From Rhizohabitans arisaemae (lineage in GTDB: Bacteria > Actinomycetota > Actinomycetes > Streptosporangiales > Streptosporangiaceae), in the NCBI RefSeq assembly GCF_025996515.1, contig NZ_BLRH01000060.1, positions 992,001 through 1,056,000 on the forward strand: a stretch of DNA of 64,000 nt, given 5' to 3'. Below the pieces are notes generated by a model. It was not told the origin of the DNA, did no database searches, and saw only the letters and a program-made list of their open reading frames with translations. The translations under genes and the position numbers were made by a program. Shown here in pieces: positions 22,516-31,720 of the stretch. Position 1 is the first letter of the stretch. Every line of letters begins with the position of its first letter.

Positions 22516-23801
22516 TTGCCGGCCCCCCAGAGGGTCGAGGCGGCTGGGTCGAACGGACAGTGGCCCAGCTCGAAGTGCTTGAGGTATTCGTCGCGGAAGT
22601 ACTTCACCGACGAGTGGATCGGGCTCGCCGCTCCGTCGCCGAGTGCGCAGAAGGAGCGGCCCAGGATGTTGTCGGCGAGGTCGGTGATCGTGGAGATGTC
22701 CTCCTCGGTCCCCTGGCCCTTCTCCAGCCGGCGCAGGATCTGCTTGAGCCAGTAGGTGCCCTCACGGCACGGCGTGCACTTCCCGCACGACTCGTGCGCG
22801 TAGAACTCGGTCCAGCGGAGCACGGCGCGCAGCACGCAGGTGGTCTCGTCGAAGATCTGCAGGGCCCGGGTGCCGAGCATGGACCCGGCCGCCCCGACGG
22901 ACTCGAAGTCCAGCGGGACGTCGAGGTGTTCCTCGGTGAAGATCGGGGTGGACGAGCCGCCGGGGGTCCAGAACTTCAGCCGCTTCCCGCCGCGCATCCC
23001 GCCGGCCATGTCCAGCAGCTCGCGGAGGGTGATCCCGAGCGGCGCCTCGAACTGGCCGGGGTTGGTGACGTGCCCCGAGAGGGAGAAGATCCCGAAGCCC
23101 TTGGACTTCTCGGTCCCCATCCCGGCGAACCAGCCCGCGCCGTTCGCCACGATGCTGGGAACGCTGGCGATGGACTCGACGTTGTTGATGACAGTGGGGC
23201 AGGCGTAAAGGCCTGCGACGGCGGGGAAGGGGGGCTTGAGCCGAGGTTGGCCGCGATATCCCTCAAGCGAGTCGAGCAGAGCCGTCTCTTCACCGCAGAT
23301 GTAGGCGCCGGCGCCGGAGTGCACGACCAGTTCCAGGTCGAAGCCCGTGCCGAAGATGTTCGACCCGAGGTATCCGGCCTCGTACGCCTCGCGGACCGCG
23401 GCCTGCAACCGCCGGATGACGTGCAGCACCTCGCCGCGCACGTAGATGAAGGCGTGGTTGGCCCGGATCGCGTAGGCCGTGATGAGGACGCCCTCGATGA
23501 GCACGTGCGGGTTGGCCATCATGAGCGGGATGTCTTTGCAGGTTCCCGGCTCGGACTCGTCGGCGTTGACGACGAGGTAGTGCGCCTTGCCGTCCCCTTG
23601 CGGGATGAATCCCCACTTGAGGCCGGTGGGGAAGCCGGCGCCGCCCCGTCCGCGCAGGCCCGAGTCCTTCACCGTCTGGATGAGCCGGTCGGGATCGGTG
23701 CCGAGGGCGGTCCGCGCGGCCGAGTAGTCTCCGTACCCGCTCAGGGTGAAGGCGTCGGGACGGTCCCAGTTCTCGGTGAGAACCGGCGTCAGCTGCGTCA
23801 T
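22512..23801 (-). CDS. nuoF: NADH dehydrogenase subunit F (NADH and FMN site)
   Basis: This 429-residue flavoprotein oxidises NADH. The glycine-rich NADH/FMN site is [19 protein letters not shown] (about residues 48-67), and [17 protein letters not shown] contacts FMN. The 4Fe-4S cluster site is [12 protein letters not shown] (about residue 345) with a later cysteine in [10 protein letters not shown]. The ATG at 23801 overlaps the nuoE stop. It ends overlapping nuoG. Confidence 0.97.
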   Translation of the reverse strand: MTQLTPVLTENWDRPDAFTLSGYGDYSAARTALGTDPDRLIQTVKDSGLRGRGGAGFPTGLKWGFIPQGDGKAHYLVVNADESEPGTCKDIPLMMANPHVLIEGVLITAYAIRANHAFIYVRGEVLHVIRRLQAAVREAYEAGYLGSNIFGTGFDLELVVHSGAGAYICGEETALLDSLEGYRGQPRLKPPFPAVAGLYACPTVINNVESIASVPSIVANGAGWFAGMGTEKSKGFGIFSLSGHVTNPGQFEAPLGITLRELLDMAGGMRGGKRLKFWTPGGSSTPIFTEEHLDVPLDFESVGAAGSMLGTRALQIFDETTCVLRAVLRWTEFYAHESCGKCTPCREGTYWLKQILRRLEKGQGTEEDISTITDLADNILGRSFCALGDGAASPIHSSVKYFRDEYLKHFELGHCPFDPAASTLWGAGK

Positions 23802-24496
23802 GATTCGAACTCCCCTTCACGATCGGGGGACGGCGCGGTCCAGCCGTGCTCCCGGGCGAGCTTCAGCCCCTCCAGGGAGGGCCCGGCCGCGGTGGGGCCT
23901 TCGCCGGCCAGGCCGTCGGGGAATCCCGCCAGGACGCGCGAGGCCTGCTTGAAGGTGCACAGCTTGTCCGGCCCGCGCGGGGGGACGACCTCCTTGCCGG
24001 CCCGCAGGTCGTCCACGAGCTGCTTGGACGACTCCGGCGTCATGTTGTCGAAGAACTCCCAGTTGACCATCATCACCGGGGCGAAGTCGCAGGCGGCGTT
24101 GCACTCCAGCCGCTCCAGCGAGACCTTGCCGTCGGGGGTCGTCCCCTCGTGACCGACACCGGTGTGCTCGGTGAGCTCTTCCCAGATCTGGTCGCCGCCC
24201 ATGACCGCGCACAGGGTGTTGATGCAGACGCCCACGTGGTACTCGCCCGCGGGAGCGCGCTTGTACATCGTGTAAAAGGTCGACACCGCCACGACCTGGG
24301 CTTTGGTGATTCCGAGCATCTCGGCGCAGAACTGCTGGCCGGCGTCGGAGACGTAGCCCTCCTCGGACTGGACGAGGTGGAGCAGCGGGAGCAGCGCCGA
24401 GCGCGGCTTGGGATACCGCGAGATGATCTCTTTGGCGTCGCTCTCCAGACGCTCGTAGAGCACTCGTACGGCGGACTCTCGGGATTCCGGGGTCAC
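23798..24496 (-). CDS. nuoE: NADH dehydrogenase subunit E
   Basis: This 232-residue thioredoxin-fold subunit carries a 2Fe-2S cluster bound by CINTLC and ECNAAC (C-x4-C and C-x3-C). The GTG at 24496 overlaps the nuoD stop (GTGA) and begins [14 protein letters not shown], so the longer open frame upstream is antisense noise. About 55 C-terminal residues ([14 protein letters not shown] onward) extend past the core, as in related actinobacteria. Confidence 0.96.
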   Translation of the reverse strand: MTPESRESAVRVLYERLESDAKEIISRYPKPRSALLPLLHLVQSEEGYVSDAGQQFCAEMLGITKAQVVAVSTFYTMYKRAPAGEYHVGVCINTLCAVMGGDQIWEELTEHTGVGHEGTTPDGKVSLERLECNAACDFAPVMMVNWEFFDNMTPESSKQLVDDLRAGKEVVPPRGPDKLCTFKQASRVLAGFPDGLAGEGPTAAGPSLEGLKLAREHGWTAPSPDREGEFES

Positions 24497-25839
24497 CGGT
24501 CCACACCTCCCATGACGGGATCGATAGAGGCGACGGCCGAGACGACGTCGGCGATCATGCCGCCTTCGCAGGTCGCGGGGACCGCCTGCAGGTTGGTGAA
24601 CGACGGGTCGCGGAAGTGCACCCGGTACGGGCGGGTGCCGCCGTCGCTGACCACGTGCGCGCCGAGCTCGCCCCGCGGCGACTCGACCGCGGAGTAGGCC
24701 TGGCCCGGGGGTACCCGGAAGCCCTCCGTCACCAGCTTGAAGTGGTGGATGAGCGCCTCCATCGAGGTGCCCATGATGTGCGCGATGTGGTCCGGGGAGT
24801 TGCCGAGCCCGTCGTGCCCGAGGGAGAGCTGCGACGGCCAGCCGATCTTCTTGTCCTGGATCATTACGGGCTTGCCCTTGAGCTCGGATCCGGCGATCCG
24901 GTCCAGGCACTGCTCGATGATCTTCAGCGACTCGTCCATCTCCGCCATGCGCACGATGTATCGCCCGTACACATCGCAGGTGGTCTCGACCGGAACGTCG
25001 AACTCGTACTTCTCGTAACCGCTGTACGGCTGCGACTTGCGCAGGTCCCAGCGCAGGCCCGCCGCCCGAAGCATGGGGCCGGTGATCCCGAGCGCCATGC
25101 AGCCGGTCAGGTCGAGGTAGGCCACGTCCTTGGTCCGGCGCAGGTAGACGGGGTTCTCGTCGAGAAGCTTGCGCATCTCCTTGAGCCGCTTCGGCATGGC
25201 CTTGAGCAGCTCGCCGACCTTGTCGACGGTACCCACGGGCAGGTCCTGGGCGACGCCGCCAGGCCGGACGTAGGCCATGTTCATCCGCAGGCCGGTGATG
25301 TACTCGAACAGGTCGAGCACCATCTCCCGCTCCCGGAAACCGAAGAGCATCGGGGTGGTCGCACCCAGCTCCATGCCGTACGTGGCGATGGCCACCAGGT
25401 GGGAGGAGATCCGGTTGAGCTCCATCATCATCACCCGGATGGCCTGGGCGCGCTCGGGGATGCGGTCGGCGATCCCCAGCAGCTTCTCCACGGCGAAGCA
25501 GTACGCGGCCTCGTTGAAGAGCGGCGCCAGGTAGTCCATGCGGGTGACGAAGGTCGTCCCCTGGGTCCAGGTCCGGTACTCCATGTTCTTCTCGATACCG
25601 GTGTGCAGGTATCCGATCACGGTCCGGGCCTCGACCACGGTCTCGCCGTCGAGGGTGAGCACCAGGCGGAGCACCCCGTGCGTGGACGGGTGCTGCGGGC
25701 CCATGTTGATCACAAGGTGCTCGTGCTGGGCCGCCGCGTCGACGACCTCGTCCCAGTCGTTGCCGGTGACGGTGAAGACCTTGCCCTCGGTCGCCTCACC
25801 CGGAGTCGCGTAGACGTCCTCTTGCGCGGTGGGGCTCAT
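24493..25839 (-). CDS. nuoD: NADH dehydrogenase subunit D
   Basis: This 448-residue subunit shares the fold of the hydrogenase large subunit and forms the quinone cavity with NuoB. Conserved parts are [15 protein letters not shown] (the quinone-binding histidine region), [35 protein letters not shown] and an arginine-rich C-terminus. About 40 N-terminal residues precede the core. It overlaps both neighbours by four bases. Confidence 0.97.
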   Translation of the reverse strand: MSPTAQEDVYATPGEATEGKVFTVTGNDWDEVVDAAAQHEHLVINMGPQHPSTHGVLRLVLTLDGETVVEARTVIGYLHTGIEKNMEYRTWTQGTTFVTRMDYLAPLFNEAAYCFAVEKLLGIADRIPERAQAIRVMMMELNRISSHLVAIATYGMELGATTPMLFGFREREMVLDLFEYITGLRMNMAYVRPGGVAQDLPVGTVDKVGELLKAMPKRLKEMRKLLDENPVYLRRTKDVAYLDLTGCMALGITGPMLRAAGLRWDLRKSQPYSGYEKYEFDVPVETTCDVYGRYIVRMAEMDESLKIIEQCLDRIAGSELKGKPVMIQDKKIGWPSQLSLGHDGLGNSPDHIAHIMGTSMEALIHHFKLVTEGFRVPPGQAYSAVESPRGELGAHVVSDGGTRPYRVHFRDPSFTNLQAVPATCEGGMIADVVSAVASIDPVMGGVDR

Positions 25840-26522
25840 GCGTACGACCTCCTCTCGTCCGGCGCGGGGATCTCGGCGCCGCGGTATTCGACGGGGATGC
25901 CGCCGAGCGGGTAGTCCTTGCGCTGCGGATGTCCCACCCAGTCGTCCGGCATCTCGATCCGCGTCAGCGCGGGATGCCCGTCGAAGACGATTCCGAAGAA
26001 GTCGTAGGTCTCGCGCTCGTGCCAGTTGTGCGTCGGGTAGACCGACACCGTGGAGGGGATGTGCGGGTCGGAGTCGGGACAGCTCACCTCAAGCCGGATC
26101 CGCCGGTTGTGGGTGATCGAGCAGAGGTGGTAGACGGCGCGCAGCTCCCGTCCGGTGTCGTTGGGGTAGTGCACACCCGAGACACCGAGGGAGAGTTCGA
26201 AGCGAAGTGCGGCGTTGTCCCGCAGATGGGCCGCGACCTGCGCCAGCCGCTCCCGCTTGATGTGGAAGGTGAGCTCGCCCCGGTCCACCACGACCCGCTC
26301 GATCGCGTCGGCCAGCTCGTCGCCGAGCGAGCGCTCCAGCTCGTCGGCGACCTCGTCGAACTCCCCGGGGGTGCCGCCGCCGTCGGGGCCGCCGTACGGC
26401 CGGGGGCTGGAGAGCCCCTGCCCGCGCCGTACGACCAGACCGCCGTAGCCGGATGTGTCACCCGAGCCCGACGTCCCGAACATGCCCTGCCGGTGAACGG
26501 GATCCTCAGCGTGCTCTGTCAC
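25836..26522 (-). CDS. nuoC: NADH dehydrogenase subunit C
   Basis: This 228-residue 30 kDa-type subunit of the peripheral arm contains the family signature [22 protein letters not shown] followed by [18 protein letters not shown]. The first 45 residues are glycine-rich and poorly conserved ([13 protein letters not shown]), so the exact start within this region is less certain than the rest. It overlaps nuoB and nuoD by four bases each. Confidence 0.96.
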   Translation of the reverse strand: MTEHAEDPVHRQGMFGTSGSGDTSGYGGLVVRRGQGLSSPRPYGGPDGGGTPGEFDEVADELERSLGDELADAIERVVVDRGELTFHIKRERLAQVAAHLRDNAALRFELSLGVSGVHYPNDTGRELRAVYHLCSITHNRRIRLEVSCPDSDPHIPSTVSVYPTHNWHERETYDFFGIVFDGHPALTRIEMPDDWVGHPQRKDYPLGGIPVEYRGAEIPAPDERRSYA

Positions 26523-27070
26523 TTCGCAGTCCCCTGATCGACCAACGGCAGGGCACGCAACGCGGCGAGCTCCAGCTCATCGATCTGCTTCTGGCGGTGA
26601 ACGCCGAACTTGGTGTTCTGGATCTTGTCGTGCAGCTTCACGATCGCGTCGATCAGCATCTCGGGTCGCGGGGGGCAGCCCGGGAGGTAGATGTCGACCG
26701 GAACCACGTGGTCGACGCCCTGGACGATCGCGTAGTTGTTGAACATGCCGCCGCTGGAGGCGCAGACGCCCATGGCGATGACCCACTTGGGGTTGGCCAT
26801 CTGGTCGTAGATCTGCCGCAGTACCGGGGCCATCTTCTGGCTGAGCCGACCGGCCACGATCATGAGGTCGGCCTGTCGCGGCGATGCGGAGGCCCGCTCC
26901 ATCCCGAACCGGGCGAGGTCGTGCTTGGGGGAACCCGTCGCCATGAGCTCGATGGCGCAGCAGGCCAGGCCGAAGGTCGCGGGCCAGACGGAGTTCTTCC
27001 GCGCCCAGCCGGCCACCTGCTCGACTGTGGTCAGGATCACCCCGCCGGGGATTTTCTCTTCAAGACCCAT
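26519..27070 (-). CDS. nuoB: NADH dehydrogenase subunit B (N2 cluster)
   Basis: This 183-residue subunit holds the terminal 4Fe-4S cluster N2 next to the quinone. The tandem-cysteine site is [12 protein letters not shown] (about residues 36-39), with further ligands in [10 protein letters not shown] and [10 protein letters not shown]. The length is normal. A 93-nt gap separates it from nuoA, the largest gap among the nuo genes, and holds no other gene. Confidence 0.97.
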   Translation of the reverse strand: MGLEEKIPGGVILTTVEQVAGWARKNSVWPATFGLACCAIELMATGSPKHDLARFGMERASASPRQADLMIVAGRLSQKMAPVLRQIYDQMANPKWVIAMGVCASSGGMFNNYAIVQGVDHVVPVDIYLPGCPPRPEMLIDAIVKLHDKIQNTKFGVHRQKQIDELELAALRALPLVDQGTAK

Positions 27071-27163
27071 CTCGTCACCTCCTCGTCCGGGTGGGGGTTG
27101 CGGACCCGGCCGCCCGTGCCGGCGACGGCGGGCCCGATGTGAACGACGCTGTGGTGAACACCG

Positions 27164-27523
27164 CTAGTCCCAGTCCAGACCGCGCCTGCGCCACACGTAG
27201 GCGTAGGCGACCAGAACGGTCACGATGAACAGCACCATCTCGACCAACCCGAAGAGCCCCAACTGGTCGAAGGCGACCGCCCAGGGGTACAGGAAGATGA
27301 TTTCGATGTCGAAGACGATGAAGAGCATCGCCGTGATCATGTACTTGAGCGGGAATCGCCCACCGCCGACAGGCTGCGGAGTGGGCTCGATGCCGCACTC
27401 GTAGGCGTCAAGCTTCGCCCGGTTCCATCGTGCGGGACCGGTGAAGGGGGCGATCCCCACGGAGAAGATCGCGAACCCCGCCGCGAGAACGGCGAGAATG
27501 AGGATGGGCACATACAGCTCCAT
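27164..27523 (-). CDS. nuoA: NADH dehydrogenase subunit A
   Basis: This 119-residue subunit has three membrane helices and the conserved loop YECGIEPTPQPVGGGRFPLKYM, whose cysteine becomes exposed in the deactive enzyme of other species. The second helix reads AMLFIVFDIEIIFLYPWA. It is the first nuo gene and follows the geranylgeranyl-reductase-like gene by 75 nt. Confidence 0.97.
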   Translation of the reverse strand: MELYVPILILAVLAAGFAIFSVGIAPFTGPARWNRAKLDAYECGIEPTPQPVGGGRFPLKYMITAMLFIVFDIEIIFLYPWAVAFDQLGLFGLVEMVLFIVTVLVAYAYVWRRRGLDWD

Positions 27524-27598
27524 CGCTTACGCGTCCCCCCTTGTCTTGGAGTTTCGTTCGTAGAGTCTAGGCACGGCGATCATCGGGGTCCTCATGGG

Positions 27599-28879
27599 TT
27601 AAGCCGCGGGGGTCATCTTCGACAGCGCGTTGATGATCCTGTCTGAGGCGTCGCCTCGCCGATCGGTGAGATTAGCAAGCAACTTAAGGACGAACCGCAT
27701 CAAGGTCGGGTGCGGAACCCCGTGCCGCGTCGCGAACTTCATCAACTCTGGGTTTCCGATGGCCTTCACGAAAATCCGACCTAGAGTGTAATAGCCCCCG
27801 TAAGTGTCCTTGACGACCCGCGGATAGGTCAGCAGCGCACGCTCACGCTGAGCCGGTGTCCGCCGGGCCAGCGCCTGCGCGACGATCTGCGCCGCGAGAC
27901 AGCCGGACTCCATGGCGTACGCGATGCCCTCGCCGTTGAACGGGTTGATCATCCCGCCCGCGTCTCCCACGAGCAACAACCCACGCGTGTAGTGCGGCTG
28001 GCGGTTGAAGGCCATCGGCAGCGCCGCGCCCCTGATGGGCCCGGTCATGTTCTCCTCGACGTAACCCCACTCGGCCGGCATGTTCTTCGTCCATCGGCGG
28101 AGCAGATCTCGATAGTCAATGTTCTGGAAGGCCGCACTCGTGTTGAGCAGCCCAAGCCCAACATTACTCGTGCCGTCGCCCACCCCGAAAACCCAGCCGT
28201 AGCCGGGGAGCAGCCGCTCGTCGTCCCAGAGCTCCAGCCACGACTCCAGATAGTCGTCCTCGTGCCGCGGGCTCGTGTAATAGGTGCGGACCGCCACACC
28301 CATCGGCCGGTCGTCCCGCTTGTTGAGACCCATCGAGATCGACAGGCGGCTGGAGTTGCCGTCCGCGGCGATCACCAGCTTGGCCCGGAACGTCGTGGGT
28401 TCCCCGTCCCGCTTGGCGGTGACCCCGACGATGTGACCGCTCCGCTCGTCCAGGATCGGACCGGTGACGTTGACGCCCTGCAGCATCCGCGCGCCGCCGC
28501 GTACGGCGTTGTTCGCCAGGATCTCGTCGAAGTCGTATCTGGTGCGGACCAGCCCGTACTCGGGGTAGTCGGCCAGCTCCGGCCAGGGGAGCTCGATCTT
28601 CATCCCGCCGCCGATGACCCGCAGCCCGCGGTTCTTGATCCAACCGGGCGCGTCGACGTCGATACCCATGGCGATCAGCTGTTTCACCGCGCGAGGGGTG
28701 AGACCGTCCCCGCAGACCTTCTCGCGGGGGAAGCGCGTCTTCTCCAAGAGGAGAACGTCCAGACCCGCCTGCGCCAGATAAAAAGCGGTCGTCGAACCGG
28801 CGGGCCCGGCTCCGACGACGATGACATCGGCTTCCGACTCGCCGCGCGGTGACTGAACTGCGGGGGCTGGCTCGCTCAC
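27599..28879 (-). CDS. menJ: Geranylgeranyl reductase family protein (menaquinone reductase-like)
   Basis: This 426-residue FAD enzyme has the N-terminal dinucleotide fold VIVVGAGPAGSTTAFYLAQAG (about residues 20-40). RFPREKVCGDGLTPRAV follows, as in plant and archaeal geranylgeranyl reductases, and the FAD-binding GDAGGMINPFNGEGIAYAM lies near residue 305. In mycobacteria the related MenJ saturates one isoprene of menaquinone, and the site just upstream of nuoA in the same direction supports that role here. Archaeal-type lipid reduction is less likely. A Rex-type operator lies 119 nt before the ATG, so the gene probably heads the operon. Confidence 0.85.
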   Translation of the reverse strand: MSEPAPAVQSPRGESEADVIVVGAGPAGSTTAFYLAQAGLDVLLLEKTRFPREKVCGDGLTPRAVKQLIAMGIDVDAPGWIKNRGLRVIGGGMKIELPWPELADYPEYGLVRTRYDFDEILANNAVRGGARMLQGVNVTGPILDERSGHIVGVTAKRDGEPTTFRAKLVIAADGNSSRLSISMGLNKRDDRPMGVAVRTYYTSPRHEDDYLESWLELWDDERLLPGYGWVFGVGDGTSNVGLGLLNTSAAFQNIDYRDLLRRWTKNMPAEWGYVEENMTGPIRGAALPMAFNRQPHYTRGLLLVGDAGGMINPFNGEGIAYAMESGCLAAQIVAQALARRTPAQRERALLTYPRVVKDTYGGYYTLGRIFVKAIGNPELMKFATRHGVPHPTLMRFVLKLLANLTDRRGDASDRIINALSKMTPAA

Positions 28880-29361
28880 GGGCTGTCCTGTCCTACCGGG
28901 GTGGCTACTGGATTATGGTGGTGTGCCTTACTGGGCGTGGCCCCACAAACAGCCCCCCGGGAGGTACGGCTTGTGCCGTGACCGCCCCTTTGCCCGTTTG
29001 TGAAGGCCTTCACAAGCATGTCAAACAGAAGTTTAGTGCTTCCGGAAAACCGATTGGACGTCGCCCCGTCGGTCACCGCCCACGCCTACCCGATCCGCCG
29101 CTGACCTCACACTTCTTTTCTCCATCGGCCTTCGGGCGGCGCGCCTGCGCGGCTCGTGACGATCTTCGGACCGGCCGCGCGGCGCGAGCCGCGGCAGCCG
29201 TACCGGAAACGTCACGACCCCCGATCCTGCCGCGTTCTCGCCCATCCGGAAATAGTCGGATTTAACGATCTAGCGCCAAGTCGCCGCACCGACGACCACA
29301 GGACTGTACGGCGACACGCCGCCCGACCGACGGCGGCGCCCCTGCCCATCCGTGCGCCGGG
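28880..29361. other. Promoter region of the respiratory operon and spacer
   Basis: No gene with good support lies here. The Rex-type operator is listed separately. A TTGACA-like hexamer on the minus strand sits at about 29019-29024, just upstream of it. Bases 29051-29078 and 29185-29219 match parts of a later spacer at 30575-30603 and 30688-30720, and a short GTACGGCGAC repeat lies at 29306-29323. Confidence 0.55.
28998..29015. promoter_or_regulatory. Rex operator upstream of menJ-nuo operon
   Basis: A perfect 18-bp palindrome has arms TTGTGAAGG and CCTTCACAA. The Rex consensus in Streptomyces is TGTGAAC-N3-TTCACA, which this matches in both half-sites and 8-bp spacing. It is 119 nt upstream of the first gene in the operon. 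Rex is encoded in this window at 52536. When NADH is high, Rex would leave the DNA and permit expression of complex I. Confidence 0.85.
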
Positions 29362-29590
29362 TCAGCTCTTGGGCTTTCGCTTCCGGCCCTGGGGTGGGTC
29401 CTGCTTCTCCACAAAGGTCGAGGCGGGAGGCGAAGCCGACTTCTTGGCGGCGGCCCGTACCTCGAAGACATCCATGCCTACGGGGAATCGGGACCTTCTC
29501 CGGTACGGGAGAACCGGGGACTCGACCTGGGCCGGAGAATCGGTCCGGTAGCTCTTGCGCTTACGTCGCCGCTTTTCGCTCTTGTGCTGG
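29362..29590 (-). pseudogene. Out-of-frame basic tail of membrane paralog 1
   Basis: Directly past the stop of paralog 1, a different minus frame reads RPDQHKSEKRRRKRKSYRTD, then RRRSRFPVGMDVFEVRAAAKK to a stop at 29362. These match the tails of paralogs 3 (ERHKSVKRRRKRKRPRID) and 2 (RRWPRPRDVFVS..AARRKK). The frame switch falls at a GAA triplet run (about 29594-29606). The tail was probably once part of paralog 1. Functional reading through slippage is possible but unproven. Confidence 0.6.
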
Positions 29591-30232
29591 TCAGGCCTCT
29601 TCTTCTTCAGGGTCAGGCGCAGGGATCCGAGCCCCACGCCGCCGCATGATGCCTTGATCTAGGATCTCCACGGCGATCCATACCGCGTAGCAGATCAGCG
29701 TGACTGTTTGCATGTCCTCATCCGCCTGGCTGCCCCGCTCCCGGGGGCCGAGCACGCCGAGCGGATCGACCGTGACGAGCAGGTCCGCCGGGAGCCGATA
29801 GTCCTCATAGGACTCCAGCCTCCCGGTCAGCGGACGGCCGTCCGGCCGGGCGAGCCGGTACTTGTAAACGGTGTCGCCTACGGGGTCGACGGTCTTCTCC
29901 TGGCTCAGCACCGTCGCGGTGACGCGCTCCCCGAACAACCGCAGGTACCAATCACCAAGCGCGATGAAACCACCCAGCGCCACCATGAGGCCCAGAAAGA
30001 ACGTGACGCCGTACCACTCCGTCCGATCGCCGCTCCCAACCAGCACACACCAAATGGCAAAGAGAAGCAGCCCGAGAATCCACATCAGCAGCGGTTGCCA
30101 TCCGGCGTCGAGTCCGGCTGCCATCCCGAAGACGAACCAGCAGGCAAAGAAGACGAGATGAAGGAAAGGGATCCGCACGACGGCGCGGCTCCAGCCCCTT
30201 CTGGCCAGCGCGACGACCCGAGAACTCAACAC
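29591..30232 (-). CDS. Array membrane protein, paralog 1
   Basis: This 213-residue protein belongs to the tandem family described in the findings. Three hydrophobic helices (about residues 18-100) precede a soluble domain beginning GDWYLRLFGERVTATV. It continues with VYKYRLARPDGRPLTGRLES and LLVTVDPLGVLGPR, then one more helix and a short acidic end PDPEEEEA. The GTG at 30232 was chosen because VLSSRV aligns with MLSSRV of paralog 3, and the bases before both starts (a TGGGG run, then CT or ACT) are alike. The soluble part resembles DUF3592-type beta domains, a tentative likeness. Function is unknown. Its basic tail appears lost by frameshift. Confidence 0.72.
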   Translation of the reverse strand: MLSSRVVALARRGWSRAVVRIPFLHLVFFACWFVFGMAAGLDAGWQPLLMWILGLLLFAIWCVLVGSGDRTEWYGVTFFLGLMVALGGFIALGDWYLRLFGERVTATVLSQEKTVDPVGDTVYKYRLARPDGRPLTGRLESYEDYRLPADLLVTVDPLGVLGPRERGSQADEDMQTVTLICYAVWIAVEILDQGIMRRRGARIPAPDPEEEEA

Positions 30233-30361
30233 AGCCCCCAAATAATGCTGCTCATCCGCTAAGCGAGACATGTTGTTGACCCTGGACGCCGTACGGCGAC
30301 ACGCGGCCTCTTCGGGCGTTTCGTGCACCTCACCCGAGGAGCCCGGAAGCCGCCGGGCCGT

Positions 30362-30501
30362 TCACGCGTCCAGCCGAGGACCTCGAGCCGCTCCTCTCCA
30401 CAAGGTCGCTCCGCCGGGACGTTCTCGGGCTTTGAGCTCCCCGCGAACCCCAGCCGCGATCCCCACGTTCTAGGCAGGTGGTACTCGGCGAACCTCCCAT
30501 G
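30362..30501 (-). pseudogene. Array remnant 1 (start and end kept, middle deleted)
   Basis: The minus strand starts MGGSPSTT at 30501, matching MGGSPRST of paralog 6. In another frame the same 140 bp encode VGIAAGVRGELKARERPGG down to a stop at 30362, matching VITAGVRGEFRRR of paralog 4. The helices and the beta domain are gone. This is a decayed copy left by internal deletion. Confidence 0.6.
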
Positions 30502-30806
30502 ACTCCATGGTGATCTCTCCTTGCTCCGGCCGTGCGGAAACCGGTCGGCCGATTCTCCGCAACACCGGCGAAAGCCGATCGGACGTCACCCCGTCGGTCA
30601 CCGTCCGCCCTTCCCCCTATTCGGAGAACCTGCCGGGGTCCGGACGGTACGGCGGGTCGCGGCGCCTTCGGAAACCGAACCCGAACGGAGCCGCGGAGCC
30701 GTACCGGCTACGTCACGACCGCTGAGCCCGACGTGTGACCATCCAGACGGAAAGAGACCATCCGCTGCACCGGGATCACGATCCGGAAGACCGGCACGTA
30801 CTCCCC
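30502..30806. other. Array spacer with repeated segments
   Basis: No gene is seen in these 305 bp. Two blocks (30575-30603 and 30688-30720) closely match blocks at 29051-29078 and 29185-29219 in the spacer before the nuo operon, in the same orientation and order. The spacer therefore duplicated along with the membrane-protein gene. The interval between blocks is about 110 bp in both places. Confidence 0.6.
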
Positions 30807-31559
30807 TCAGCGCGGACGTTTGCCCTTCTGGCTCTTGAGCCGAGCCGGCTTCTTCCGGCGGGCGGCGGCGGATGGGGCCGGTGCGGGCTTCTCCGCGGCA
30901 GGCGATACGAAGACGTCGCGGGGCCGAGGCCACCGCCGGACCGGCGGACCCAGGGCACGGCGCCGGGTCTCCCCCTTGAGCCCGGCGACGATCGCCAGCG
31001 CAGCCATCACCGCGAACCCGACCAACGCCACCTCGACCTCAACCCCGCTCGCCCAGCCGCCCCGCGGCCGGGGGCTGAGCACACCGAGCGGATCGACCGT
31101 GACAAGCACGTCCGCCGGGAGCCGGTACTCCTCATAGGACTCCAGCCTCCCTGCCAGCGGACGGCCGTCCGGCCGGGCGAGCCGGTAGTTGTAAACGGTG
31201 GCGCCGTCGGAGTCGACGGTCTTCTCCTGGCTGAGCACCGTCGCGGTGACGCGCTCCCCGAACAACCGCAGGTACCAGTCGCCCGGCACGGTGAAGCCGG
31301 TCGCGAACAGCACGACGCACACCGCGATCGAAACCCACATGTGCCAGTACATCCGCTCGCTGATCGCGACCAGCGCCGCCGGGACGAGGAAGAGCGCGAT
31401 CGCGAACGGCACCACGATCAGCCACTGCCACCCGGTGTTCAACCCCGCGGCGATCCCGATGCCGAGCCAGCAGACGAACAGGGCGAGAAGATAGAGGAGG
31501 ATCCGTACGGCGACACGACCCCAGCCTGTCTTGAACAGCGCGGCCGGCGGAGAACTCAT
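30807..31559 (-). CDS. Array membrane protein, paralog 2
   Basis: This 250-residue member has helices at RILLYLLALFVCWLGIGIAA, WLIVVPFAIALFLVPAALVA and WVSIAVCVVLFATGF, then PGDWYLRLFGERVTATVL. VYNYRLARPDGRPLAGRLES, VLVTVDPLGVLSPRPRGGW, a fourth helix and a 45-residue Lys/Arg/Pro/Ala-rich cytoplasmic tail ending KSQKGKRPR follow. The ATG at 31559 (MSSPPAAL) is used; a GTG and a TTG lie just upstream. The soluble domain is almost identical to that of paralog 1, which points to recent duplication or gene conversion. Function is unknown. Confidence 0.78.
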   Translation of the reverse strand: MSSPPAALFKTGWGRVAVRILLYLLALFVCWLGIGIAAGLNTGWQWLIVVPFAIALFLVPAALVAISERMYWHMWVSIAVCVVLFATGFTVPGDWYLRLFGERVTATVLSQEKTVDSDGATVYNYRLARPDGRPLAGRLESYEEYRLPADVLVTVDPLGVLSPRPRGGWASGVEVEVALVGFAVMAALAIVAGLKGETRRRALGPPVRRWPRPRDVFVSPAAEKPAPAPSAAARRKKPARLKSQKGKRPR

Positions 31560-31720
31560 CACGACCGCCAATGATGACGCTTCCCCCGCAAGAGGGAAAT
31601 AGCCGGATTTCTATCTCAATTAGACTATTCCTACAGGAATTATCGAGAACATTAGGCATGGCAGACCCGGTCGCCGCAGAAGTCCGAGTCCAGCGCCGCC
31701 GGACACCGGACTTTCCCCGT

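Noticed and set aside
20125-25914. Long plus-strand frames opposite nuoG to nuoC
   Set aside because: They are antisense to conserved iron-sulfur subunits and have no start context or domain.
28876-29076. 66-residue minus-strand frame before menJ
   Set aside because: It contains the Rex operator and the promoter region and has no family match or ribosome site.
29033-29245. 70-residue minus-strand frame upstream of the nuo operon
   Set aside because: It falls within the duplicated spacer blocks, and the equivalent spacer at 30575-30720 does not keep its frame.
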